Below, in pieces: positions 1 to 6,981 of a stretch of 6,981 bases of DNA (its first letter is position 1; every line of letters begins with the position of its first letter). Location: NCBI GenBank assembly GCA_035307785.1, contig DATGHS010000157.1:1-6981 (forward strand), written 5' to 3'. This DNA is from DATGHS01 sp035307785. GTDB taxonomy: Bacteria > Planctomycetota > Planctomycetia > Gemmatales > Gemmataceae. Position numbers and translations under genes: made by a program. Under the pieces are notes generated by a model that was not told the origin of the DNA, did no database searches, and saw nothing but the letters and a program-made list of their open reading frames with translations.

Positions 1-156
1 CTTCGCCCCCAGCTTTTCGAGCTGCTCGGATAGCGGCACAACCTTGCCGGTGAACTCTTGCGGCGCTTGCTCCGGAGCCGAGCCGGCGAAGGGGGCGAGG
101 AGAAGCGGAATCGAGGCGATGGCGACGGCGAGATTTAATGCGGCTCGGCGAGGCAT
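1..156 (-). CDS. Secreted protein, N-terminal part (runs off the left edge)
   Basis: The first 52 codons of a minus-strand gene are visible; the rest lies beyond position 1. The protein opens with MPRRAALNLAVAIASIPLLL, a basic start followed by a long hydrophobic stretch. An alanine/glycine-rich segment (PFAGSA) comes next, so a Sec signal peptide with cleavage near residues 24-28 is likely. The mature part begins with a charged segment containing GKVVPLSEQLEKLGAK. This resembles, from memory only, small exported proteins of unknown function in planctomycetes. The start at 156 is supported by a strong GAGGAG Shine-Dalgarno 7 nt upstream. The gene lies 11 nt after the STN-like protein gene in the same direction, so the two are probably one operon. 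Function is unknown. Confidence 0.72.
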   Translation of the reverse strand, partial: MPRRAALNLAVAIASIPLLLAPFAGSAPEQAPQEFTGKVVPLSEQLEKLGAK

Positions 157-163
157 GATGGAA

Positions 164-169
164 CTCCTC
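164..169 (-). promoter_or_regulatory. Shine-Dalgarno overlapping the upstream stop codon
   Basis: On the minus strand the stop codon TGA of the STN-like gene (170-168) runs directly into GGAG, giving TGAGGAG. The GAGGAG lies 7 nt before the ATG at 156. This fixes the start of the left-edge gene and suggests that ribosomes ending on the first gene can re-initiate on the second. Confidence 0.7.
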
Positions 170-854
170 ACGATTGTCGCTTCCGAACAATGCGAATGTA
201 ATCAGGCTCAACGCGGTAGGTCGCGTCGACGTCTTTCAGCATTTGCTTCATCACGTCGTCAAAAGTTGTCTTTCCCGCCTTGATGCGCGCCCGGTTGTTG
301 CCCAGACCGCTCAGCTCGATGTAGTCGATAAGAATCGTGATATCAAATCGGTCGCTGAGAAACTCGACAATATCTTTAATTGGCGCCTCGAACTCCTTTT
401 CGACTTCCGGTTGCCACTTTGACACTCGCTCGGCAAGCTCCTTCTGAGCCTTCTTTTGAGCCTCGGAACGTGCCGGGAACTCCCGTACTTTTCCGAGGTT
501 GCGATTGGGCATGATGATTATGGAGTCGCCACGCACTTCGTAGACGGCATTGCAACTATCGAGCGCCAGCCGCAGCATCGTGTCAAGAAACACGGGGTCC
601 ATCTTTGGGATGCGCGCACGCATGTCGCGCGGATCCTTCAATTTCTCCGTCTCAAAGGCCGCGTTGTCCACTTCGATTTTTAGGCCATACTGGTCTGAAA
701 GATACCTCAATACATCCTTAAGCGGCGCATCGATTGACTTCTCAACTTTAATCCGCTTGTCGAGTTTCGCCTGAACGTCGTCCGCGTGCACCGGCCATTG
801 GGCGCCCAGACAAAAAAGGAGCGCCGTGAGCAAGAATTCGAAATGTGAACGCAT
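168..854 (-). CDS. Exported protein with two tandem secretin/STN-like domains
   Basis: A 228-aa protein with a clear Sec signal peptide: hydrophobic residues 5-20, then VHA|DD with cleavage after Ala24. The mature part holds two copies of one domain, at about residues 36-118 and 150-226. Each starts with a VEK..(D/E)AP(L/I)KD(V/I)..(Y/F)LSD segment, continues through a hydrophobic strand ending in D, then RARI, then a helix and a strand pattern (AVYEVRGDSIII in copy 1, ATYRVEPDYIRI in copy 2). This pattern is typical of the short STN domain at the N-terminus of secretins and TonB-dependent receptors. Planctomycetes have many stand-alone exported versions of unknown role. A charged, probably helical linker (about 128-147) joins the copies. 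No secretin pore or beta-barrel domain follows, so this is not a secretin. The ATG at 854 is preceded by a run of seven G 7 nt upstream rather than a classical Shine-Dalgarno. The gene probably leads the operon with the left-edge gene. Confidence 0.8.
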   Translation of the reverse strand: MRSHFEFLLTALLFCLGAQWPVHADDVQAKLDKRIKVEKSIDAPLKDVLRYLSDQYGLKIEVDNAAFETEKLKDPRDMRARIPKMDPVFLDTMLRLALDSCNAVYEVRGDSIIIMPNRNLGKVREFPARSEAQKKAQKELAERVSKWQPEVEKEFEAPIKDIVEFLSDRFDITILIDYIELSGLGNNRARIKAGKTTFDDVMKQMLKDVDATYRVEPDYIRIVRKRQS

Positions 855-861
855 GGTACCG

Positions 862-868
862 CCCCCCC
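862..868 (-). repeat. G7 homopolymer in the ribosome-binding region
   Basis: Seven consecutive G on the minus strand occupy the Shine-Dalgarno position, with 7 nt between the run and the ATG at 854. It is the only purine-rich stretch at that distance, so it may serve as the ribosome-binding site. A tract of this length could change length by slippage, but nothing here shows that it does. Confidence 0.4.
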
Positions 869-883
869 AATTGCTACCAAGTC

Positions 884-913
884 ACTGTAGCCGGGCGCTC
901 ATGGTCCGGACAA
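884..913 (-). promoter_or_regulatory. Weak candidate promoter for the STN-like gene
   Basis: Reading the minus strand, TTGTCC (913-908) is followed after 18 nt by TACAGT (889-884). Each hexamer matches the sigma-70 consensus at four of six positions. The predicted transcript would start about 20-25 nt before the ATG at 854. Such partial matches are common by chance, so this is only a candidate. Confidence 0.22.
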
Positions 914-1070
914 GCCAATTCGACGCCACTTTTCGCTTTTCCTGGCGGTCAAAAGCAGCCGAGATTTGCGGTGGTCGCGCGTTTTGACCTGCTCAAAGAA
1001 TTGTCGAGATGCAGCGTGAACGGTTCCCCCACCACCATACGATACTTTTGTACATTAGTCCAGAAGAAGC

Positions 1071-1143
1071 GCGCCGCGTTTCACAGTTTGCGCCGAATTT
1101 CATGGGGTTATTTATTGTTTTCGTGAAAACTGAAACGCGGCGC
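1071..1143. repeat. Inverted repeat with a 37-nt loop
   Basis: GCGCCGCGTTT (1071-1081) and CAGTTT (1084-1089), separated by a 2-nt bulge, pair with AAACTG (1127-1132) and AAACGCGGCGC (1133-1143). That gives 17 base pairs around a 37-nt AT-richer loop. The right arm is the beginning of the 73-bp tandem unit, so the left arm is a partial third copy in opposite orientation. The long loop and lack of a T run argue against an intrinsic terminator. Confidence 0.7.
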
Positions 1144-1270
1144 TTCCCGCCGTGGGAAAACCGCACCAACGAAGCTGCGGCGCGGCCGGAAGTGGGCGAA
1201 AACTGAAACGCGGCGCTCCGGGCTTGGCAAAAGCACAACAAACATGGTCGCGGCGCGGCCGGAACTTGAC
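1125..1270. repeat. Two diverged tandem copies of a 73-bp unit
   Basis: Unit 1 covers 1125-1197 and unit 2 covers 1198-1270, each exactly 73 bp. Both start with the identical 20-mer GAAAACTGAAACGCGGCGCT (1125-1144 and 1198-1217). Both carry an identical 15-mer GCGGCGCGGCCGGAA near the end (1177-1191 and 1250-1264), again 73 bp apart. The middle part is diverged but alignable with a one-base shift (GGGAAAAC against GGCAAAAG). The second unit ends 3 bp before the end of the toxin gene. No function is assigned. Confidence 0.85.
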
Positions 1271-1273
1271 AAA

Positions 1274-1567
1274 TCAACCAGGCGGCTGTTCGGGTAATTG
1301 TCGCGATGCGTGAATTATTGCGACGACTTGGATTCGATCTGCGGCGACGCGGTACATGATCCGATAAGGCCGCTCAAATACCTCACGCAGCGTTTCATCT
1401 CCGTACTCCGGAACCTCGGCTCCAACGAGGGGCTGATCCGCAAGTTGTTCCGTGCGCCGAATGATCTTCTCGGCAACGAGCTGGGCATAAGCGGGCGAAG
1501 TGCGGGACAAATAGGCCCGGATCGACAGGATCTCTGCCGTTGCGGTTTCGGACCATTCTACGATCAT
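1274..1567 (-). CDS. ParE/RelE-superfamily toxin
   Basis: A 97-aa protein of the usual size for the ParE/RelE toxin fold. It starts MIVEWSETATAEILSI and continues with AYLSRTSPAYAQ, then the helix VAEKIIRRTEQLADQPLVG. The family's characteristic C-terminal part follows: LREVFERPYRIMYRV, then a final strand and IIHASRQLP. ParE members poison DNA gyrase and RelE members cut mRNA in the ribosome; the sequence alone does not separate them, though the Y-R-I-x-Y-R-V and H-x-x-R-x-L pattern is common in ParE-like plasmid-stabilisation proteins. The frame extends upstream to a TTG, but ATG 1567 is the natural start because it overlaps the antitoxin stop by 4 nt (ATGA) and restores the family's usual N-terminus. 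It is translated after, and probably coupled to, its antitoxin. Confidence 0.88.
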   Translation of the reverse strand: MIVEWSETATAEILSIRAYLSRTSPAYAQLVAEKIIRRTEQLADQPLVGAEVPEYGDETLREVFERPYRIMYRVAADRIQVVAIIHASRQLPEQPPG

Positions 1568-1755
1568 GTCGGAAGGCCCAACCGGCGGCGAACTTCGGCC
1601 ACCGGCACCGTGCGGCCTTCCTGGCAATCTTTCAGCCCGGCCTCAATAGTTTGCCGCACGTAAATCTGGTAGAGAAGATCGTCCCAGGAAGCGTCTTCGG
1701 GTAATTGCTCCACGAGCTTCCGGGCCTCCGATTTGACAGAAATTGATGGTGCCAT
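1564..1755 (-). CDS. Antitoxin partner of the ParE/RelE toxin
   Basis: A 63-aa acidic/basic protein directly upstream of the toxin and overlapping it by 4 nt, the classic type II antitoxin position. The sequence carries SVKSEARKLVEQLPEDASWD, then DDLLYQIYVRQTIEAGLKD, then a C-terminal VAEVRRRLGLP. I recognise this pattern from antitoxins found beside ParE/RelE toxins in planctomycetes and cyanobacteria. The N-terminal half would bind DNA or dimerise and the C-terminal tail would cover the toxin, but this is inferred from the family, not shown. ATG 1755 is preferred over an in-frame TTG at 1767 because it is a standard codon and has a GGGA about 7 nt upstream. The longer form would add MGTI. 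Such antitoxins normally repress their own promoter. Confidence 0.82.
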   Translation of the reverse strand: MAPSISVKSEARKLVEQLPEDASWDDLLYQIYVRQTIEAGLKDCQEGRTVPVAEVRRRLGLPT

Positions 1756-1800
1756 AATCGTTCCCAAATTGCGTCCAACCTAGCGTGGCATGCAAATAAG

Positions 1801-1806
1801 ATTATA
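1801..1806 (-). promoter_or_regulatory. -10 box of the toxin-antitoxin operon
   Basis: The minus strand reads TATAAT at 1806-1801, a perfect sigma-70 -10 hexamer. It would place the transcript start near 1793-1795, about 40 nt before the antitoxin ATG. The -35 region around 1824-1829 reads CAATTC and is poor, which fits a promoter under control. A GCATGC palindrome at 1788-1793 sits at the predicted start site and could be part of an antitoxin operator; that is speculation. Confidence 0.5.
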
Positions 1807-1826
1807 CAGCTTTCCTCGCTGCCGAA

Positions 1827-1855
1827 TTGCTGTTCCTATCGCTGCGGCTTACATT
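1827..1855 (+). promoter_or_regulatory. Weak candidate promoter for the DUF1549/DUF1501 pair
   Basis: TTGCTG (1827-1832) and TACATT (1850-1855) are spaced by 17 bp, upstream of the ATG at 1897. Both hexamers match the consensus only partly. The segment overlaps the divergent toxin-antitoxin promoter region, so the two transcription units may share this 140-bp control region. Confidence 0.2.
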
Positions 1856-1896
1856 GAAATACTAACCGCATTCCTGACCGTTGGCGAGGCTCTCTT

Positions 1897-3861
<1,965 letters not shown>

Positions 3862-3864
3862 ACC

Positions 3865-5328
3865 ATGAGCTCGATTCCTTCCCGCTTCATTCCAAACCCG
3901 ACGCCTTGTGGCTGTTTGCGCCGCGAATTCGTCTGGCAAGTCGGCGGCGGCCTCGCCGGGTTGGCACTGCTCGATCTGCTGGGCCGCGATGGCTTCTTCG
4001 CTGCTGAGCCTTCCGGGGTGGCCGCGACCGGACCGGTGCATCCGCCACATTTTGCCGCGCGCGCGAAGCATGTGATCTTTCTGTTCATGAATGGCGCGCC
4101 GAGCCAAGTTGATACGTTCGACCCCAAGCCGGTGCTCGCGAAATATCATGGCCAGCCGTACAGAGGCAAGACCCCGGTCGGCTCCAACAATCGACCGGTC
4201 GGCCATCTCATGAAGTCGCCGTTTGAATTCAAGAAATATGGCCAAAGCGGTTTGCCGATTTCGTCACTATTTCCGTTCACTTCGCAATTTGCCGACGATC
4301 TATGCGTCATTCGCTCGCTTTACACCGACACGGCGGCTCACGCCTCCGGCTGCTTGCAGATGAACACCGGCAGCGTGCAGATCGGCAAGCCGTGCCTCGG
4401 CTCCTGGCTCAGCTACGGCCTTGGGAGCTTGAATGAAAACTTGCCCAGCTTTGTGGTGATGACTGATCCGCGCGGCGGGCCCATCGGCAGCGCGTCGAAC
4501 TGGTCGGCAGGTTTCATGCCGGCATCGCATCAGGGAACATTATTCCGGCCCCAGGGAACGCCGTTACTCGACCTGGCCACGCCGACAGGCGTCGATGACA
4601 TGACGCAGCGGCGCTCGCTCGACTTGCTCGGCCAATTGAACCGCGAACACCTGAGCAAATTCCCGAATGAATCGGAATTGTCCGCGCGCATTCAGACCTA
4701 CGAACTGGCCTACCGCATGCAAACCGCAGCGGCCGAAGCCGTGAATATTGGCAACGAAAGTGCGAAGACACGCGAGATGTATGGCCTCAACGAAAAAATC
4801 ACATCCGACTTCGGCCGCAAGTGCCTGATCGCGCGGCGGCTAGTCGAGAATGGCGTCCGTTTCGTGCAACTCTATTCCGGCGGTGGGCACCTGGAAGACA
4901 CCTGGGACGGCCACAGCGATTGCATTAACAACCATAAGCTTCATGCGGGCGAAACGGACCGGCCGATTGCCGCACTGATGGCTGATTTAAAGCGCACCGG
5001 GCTATGGGATCAAACGCTGCTCGTCTGGGGCGGCGAGTTTGGCCGCACCCCAACGAGCGAAGGCGTGAACAAGCCGGGCCGCGATCACAACCCGTATGGT
5101 TTCAGCATGTGGCTGGCCGGCGCCGGCGTGAAGGGCGGCCAGGCCATCGGCGCGACCGACGAGCTGGGCTTTAATGCCGTCGAGGAACCGTACCACGTCT
5201 CCGATTTTCACGCGACGATTCTGTATCTCCTGGGCCTGGAACACAAGCGGCTCACCTTCTTCCACCAGGGCCTGGAGCAACGCATCACCGGCGTACGTGG
5301 CAATGTGATTGAAAAAGTGCTTGCCTAG
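3865..5328 (+). CDS. DUF1501 protein, Tat-exported, alkaline-phosphatase/sulfatase-like fold
   Basis: A full-length 487-aa DUF1501 protein. The N-terminus carries a twin-arginine signal: Arg19-Arg20-Glu-Phe followed by a hydrophobic stretch (about 23-41), so it is exported folded, possibly with a metal cofactor. The domain then starts at HFAARAKHVIFLFMNGAPSQ (from about residue 63), with VDTFDPKP next. Conserved polar segments follow: GHLEDTWDGHSD (341-352), WGGEFGRTP (388-396), GRDHNPYGFSMW (405-416) and HVSDFHATIL (444-453). These hold Asp, His and Glu residues in positions resembling the metal-binding site of the alkaline-phosphatase/sulfatase superfamily; no substrate can be named. The gene is 3 nt behind the DUF1549/DUF1553 gene and must be co-transcribed with it. 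This pairing is a signature of planctomycetes and recurs many times per genome. Confidence 0.93.
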   Translation: MSSIPSRFIPNPTPCGCLRREFVWQVGGGLAGLALLDLLGRDGFFAAEPSGVAATGPVHPPHFAARAKHVIFLFMNGAPSQVDTFDPKPVLAKYHGQPYRGKTPVGSNNRPVGHLMKSPFEFKKYGQSGLPISSLFPFTSQFADDLCVIRSLYTDTAAHASGCLQMNTGSVQIGKPCLGSWLSYGLGSLNENLPSFVVMTDPRGGPIGSASNWSAGFMPASHQGTLFRPQGTPLLDLATPTGVDDMTQRRSLDLLGQLNREHLSKFPNESELSARIQTYELAYRMQTAAAEAVNIGNESAKTREMYGLNEKITSDFGRKCLIARRLVENGVRFVQLYSGGGHLEDTWDGHSDCINNHKLHAGETDRPIAALMADLKRTGLWDQTLLVWGGEFGRTPTSEGVNKPGRDHNPYGFSMWLAGAGVKGGQAIGATDELGFNAVEEPYHVSDFHATILYLLGLEHKRLTFFHQGLEQRITGVRGNVIEKVLA

Positions 5329-5330
5329 CT

Positions 5331-5355
5331 GCCGCTTGCGGCTTAGCGGGCTTTC
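5331..5355. terminator. Possible terminator between convergent genes
   Basis: Only 27 bp separate the two converging stop codons. GCCGC (5331-5335) can pair with GCGGC (5338-5342) around a very short loop. Alternatively CCGCT (5332-5336) can pair with AGCGG (5345-5349) around 8 nt, followed by GCTTTCTT on the plus strand. The stem is short and the T run imperfect, so this is a tentative terminator for the DUF1501 transcript. Confidence 0.35.
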
Positions 5356-6441
5356 TTACAACGCAATCTCATGATTGCTGAGGCGCTCGTACCCTGTCTC
5401 CGTGATCAAGTAATTATTCTCGATCCGAATGCCCCCAACCTTCGGCACATACAAGCCAGGTTCCAGGGTCACCACGTCGCCGGCAACGAGCGACTCCGTC
5501 GAATGGCGCACGAAATACGGCGCTTCGGGGTGAGACAAACCCAAACCGTGGCCGGCGTGATGCGGGAAGTAGTCGGCCATCTTTTCGCGCTCAAAGACGC
5601 CGCGAACCGCATCGTAGACCGACTGGCAAGCCGCGCCGGCCTTGAGTTGTCGCTCGCCGGCGCCCATCGCTTCCTTGCACAATTCATAGAGGCGCTTTTG
5701 CCCCGAAGCCGGCTCTTTCCCAACGACCAGTGTGTTTGTGAAATCGCTGCGATAGCCGGCAATCACCACGGAGTAATCCAGGATCAGCATGTTGCCAGGC
5801 TCTATCACTTGCTTGGTGGGTGGGCCGCCGCGGCGCTCCGGACCGGGGCACACGGCAAAGTCGCCGTAGATAATAACTGCATCACCGGCCGCTTCGATGC
5901 AGGCCGAGTTCACGCCACAATAGACATCGAGCTCGGTCATTCCCGGCTTGACATGCTGCCGCGACCAGGCAAATCCCGCTTCGCCAGCGCGCATGCATTG
6001 GCGCAGAATGTCGAGCTCATCCGGGTCTTTCTTTCGCCGCATTTCCGTAATAGCGCCAATGATCAGCGCCGCCAGCGGGTCGCCCGGACGATCATGAATT
6101 CGGAATACGCCGTTGGGAAACTCGCTCGCCAATGCAAGCCGGCGCGGTCCACGCCCGGGTGACTGGCCGTCATACCAGGGCACGCTTTTACATTCATTCA
6201 CGTGGGCTTGATCTGCCGACTTCGGCAAGCGGTTGTCATGCCAGAGCGTAGCCGAGCCGTCACGCCGCAAATCGAGCAACCCGCCGAAGTCGGCCCCGAG
6301 GCTGAATGGGTCCACATGGAAATTGGCTAGGTACATAAGGTGGTGCGGATCGCCCAACAGCACGCTTTCGCCCACGATGTCTTTGCCCAGGCGCTCCCAG
6401 AACCGCAACCGGCGTTGCCGGCAACCCTCGGCGGAAAGCAT
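5356..6441 (-). CDS. M24-family metallopeptidase (Xaa-Pro peptidase-like)
   Basis: A 361-aa protein with the pita-bread fold signature of Xaa-Pro aminopeptidases/dipeptidases. A small creatinase-type N-terminal domain (about 1-130) precedes the catalytic domain, which opens with the helix EMRRKKDPDELDILRQCMRA. The five expected metal ligands are all present: Asp222 (in LILDYS) and Asp233 (GYRSDFTNT), 11 residues apart as in the family, His298 (HHAGHGLGLSHPE), Glu327 (TLEPGLYVP) and Glu341 (GGIRIENNYL). It should therefore be an active dinuclear-metal enzyme that removes residues next to proline. Small deviations are Tyr-Ser after Asp222 where the family usually has x-Gly, and Asn342 where Asp is common. 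There is no signal peptide, so it is cytoplasmic. The start has GGAG 7 nt upstream. It converges with the DUF1501 gene and lies downstream of two other minus-strand genes. Confidence 0.9.
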   Translation of the reverse strand: MLSAEGCRQRRLRFWERLGKDIVGESVLLGDPHHLMYLANFHVDPFSLGADFGGLLDLRRDGSATLWHDNRLPKSADQAHVNECKSVPWYDGQSPGRGPRRLALASEFPNGVFRIHDRPGDPLAALIIGAITEMRRKKDPDELDILRQCMRAGEAGFAWSRQHVKPGMTELDVYCGVNSACIEAAGDAVIIYGDFAVCPGPERRGGPPTKQVIEPGNMLILDYSVVIAGYRSDFTNTLVVGKEPASGQKRLYELCKEAMGAGERQLKAGAACQSVYDAVRGVFEREKMADYFPHHAGHGLGLSHPEAPYFVRHSTESLVAGDVVTLEPGLYVPKVGGIRIENNYLITETGYERLSNHEIAL

Positions 6442-6470
6442 AAATCGTCTCCAGTTTGGCAGTGGTGAAT

Positions 6471-6486
6471 GCGCCCGAAATGGCGC
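6471..6486. other. Small GC-rich hairpin upstream of the peptidase gene
   Basis: GCGCC (6471-6475) pairs with GGCGC (6482-6486) around a 6-nt loop. It lies between the stop of the small membrane protein gene (6493) and the peptidase start (6441). No T run follows on the minus strand, so it is not a standard terminator; it could be an mRNA stem or chance. Confidence 0.3.
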
Positions 6487-6492
6487 CCGGTC

Positions 6493-6651
6493 CTAACCCT
6501 CGCGAGAATCAGCTATGAGCAAGACGAGGGTGGCAATGAGGAACATCAAATGAAAAGGATTGCCCGTGTACACACTCTCACGGACAATGTGCTCACCCTG
6601 ATACTTCCAAAATCGCAGCCAACGCTGCAAATACGTTTTGCTGGTGGACAT
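6493..6651 (-). CDS. Small putative single-span membrane protein (52 aa)
   Basis: A short open frame reading MSTSKTYLQRWLRFWKYQGE, then HIVRESVYTGNP, then a hydrophobic segment FHLMFLIATLVLLIA (residues 33-47) and a short polar end DSREG. The basic N-terminal half is rich in Trp, Tyr and Arg, and one transmembrane helix follows, so an N-in topology is predicted. ATG 6651 has GGGA 5 nt upstream. An in-frame ATG five codons earlier (6666) follows a stop directly and has no ribosome-binding site. The frame lies 51 nt before the peptidase gene and 52 nt after the gene at the right edge, all on the same strand, which favours a real gene in an operon. I do not recognise the family. A chance frame remains possible. 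Confidence 0.5.
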   Translation of the reverse strand: MSTSKTYLQRWLRFWKYQGEHIVRESVYTGNPFHLMFLIATLVLLIADSREG

Positions 6652-6703
6652 GTTGATCCCATCCATTCAACAAGAAGGCCCAAAAACCGCCATTCGCGCC
6701 CGC

Positions 6704-6981
6704 CTATCCTGTTTGATTGTAAGCCAGCACAAGTACTCCCGCGAGCAACAACATTTTGACAATGGGTTCCTGCTCCAAGCAATCGTCCGTGTCGATTAGC
6801 CATTCGTTGGCCGCCGGCGCGAAATGCCGGCTCACATGAGCCAGGCGTTGGCCTTTGGGCGTGACCCATTCAAATTCTGCTTCCCGGCAACTGCCGGAAA
6901 CGACGGCAAGCCGGACCATGCGCGACAGGTAAATGTCAAGGCGGTCAGGTCGATCATTGGGAACGCGGAAAAAAAATCCCA
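6704..6981 (-). CDS. C-terminal part of an unrecognised protein (runs off the right edge)
   Basis: The frame is open from the window edge to a TAG at 6704, giving the last 91 residues of a longer protein. It contains RVPNDRPDRLDIYLSRMVRL, a strand-rich middle (REAEFEWVTPKGQRLAHVSR), FAPAANEWLIDTDD, and a hydrophobic C-terminal segment (IVKMLLLAGVLVLAY) followed by NQTG. Codon use looks like that of the neighbouring genes. An internal ATG at 6919 exists, but the coding signal clearly continues upstream of it, so it should not be taken as the start. The strand-turn-strand pattern ending in a hydrophobic helix is loosely like the C-terminus of phospholipid-scramblase/LURP-one-like proteins. This is a weak resemblance only. 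It precedes the small membrane protein and peptidase genes on the same strand. Confidence 0.6.
   Translation of the reverse strand, partial: GFFFRVPNDRPDRLDIYLSRMVRLAVVSGSCREAEFEWVTPKGQRLAHVSRHFAPAANEWLIDTDDCLEQEPIVKMLLLAGVLVLAYNQTG

Larger units (their letters stand above)
857..1273. other. Gene-free spacer with repeats
   Basis: About 420 bp between the end of the toxin gene and the start of the STN-like gene, both on the minus strand. The open frames here have no recognisable protein features and are rich in Cys, Arg and Ser, so they look like chance. The recognisable content is a 73-bp tandem repeat, a partial inverted copy of it, and a weak promoter next to the STN-like gene. The part from about 914 to 1060 shows nothing I can name. 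Confidence 0.6.

Noticed and set aside
1125..1270. Integron attC site
   Set aside because: The length is in range, but the units are direct tandem copies without the paired core sites and internal palindrome, and no integrase gene is present.
993..1277. 94-aa minus-strand open frame across the repeat-containing spacer
   Set aside because: It overlaps the tandem repeats, has low-complexity Ser/Arg/Cys-rich sequence, no recognisable domain and no good ribosome-binding site.
1568..1627. Extended toxin N-terminus from an upstream TTG
   Set aside because: The extra residues are Gly/Pro-rich and unlike the family. The ATG overlapping the antitoxin stop gives the normal start.
5371..6162. 263-aa plus-strand open frame
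   Set aside because: It is fully antisense to the M24 peptidase gene, whose five metal ligands and family motifs are intact. No domain is visible in the plus-strand frame.
6546..6869. 107-aa minus-strand open frame overlapping the right-edge gene
   Set aside because: It overlaps both the right-edge coding frame and the small membrane protein in another frame, and shows no protein-like features.

Overview
The window looks like a piece of a planctomycete chromosome (phylum Planctomycetota, perhaps of the Pirellulales type). The strongest evidence is the adjacent pair of a DUF1549/DUF1553 protein and a Tat-exported DUF1501 protein. These families are heavily expanded in that phylum. Secreted proteins with a secretin/TonB-short-N-terminal-like domain and a moderately GC-rich composition fit as well. 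No rRNA, tRNA, CRISPR array or transposase was seen.

Layout. Positions 1-854, minus strand: a two-gene unit of secreted proteins. A 228-aa protein with two tandem STN-like domains is followed, 11 nt later, by a signal-peptide protein that runs off the left edge. Positions 857-1273: a gene-free spacer with a diverged 73-bp tandem repeat, plus a third partial copy in inverted orientation. Positions 1274-1755, minus strand: a ParE/RelE-type toxin and its antitoxin, overlapping by 4 nt, with a good -10 box upstream. Positions 1897-5328, plus strand: the DUF1549/DUF1553 and DUF1501 genes, 3 nt apart and probably translationally coupled. Positions 5356-6441, minus strand, convergent with the pair: a cytoplasmic M24 metallopeptidase with all five metal ligands. 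Positions 6493-6651, minus strand: an unannotated 52-aa putative single-span membrane protein. Positions 6704-6981, minus strand: the C-terminal part of an unrecognised protein that runs off the right edge.

How the genes work together. The DUF1549/DUF1553 and DUF1501 proteins almost certainly act together outside the cytoplasm: one carries a Sec-type signal and a haem-type CxxCH motif, the other a twin-arginine signal. Their biochemical role is not settled. The toxin-antitoxin pair is an independent accessory module. The minus-strand genes at the right end could form an operon ending with the peptidase.

The most unusual feature is inside the DUF1549/DUF1553 gene. Two different heptanucleotide repeat arrays lie in its coding sequence and leave the frame open. 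One is a simple array of four ATTCCGC units. The other is a 75-nt hairpin of ATTGCCG units facing their reverse complements. Both heptamers are free of stop codons in every frame on both strands, which may explain how such elements persist inside genes.
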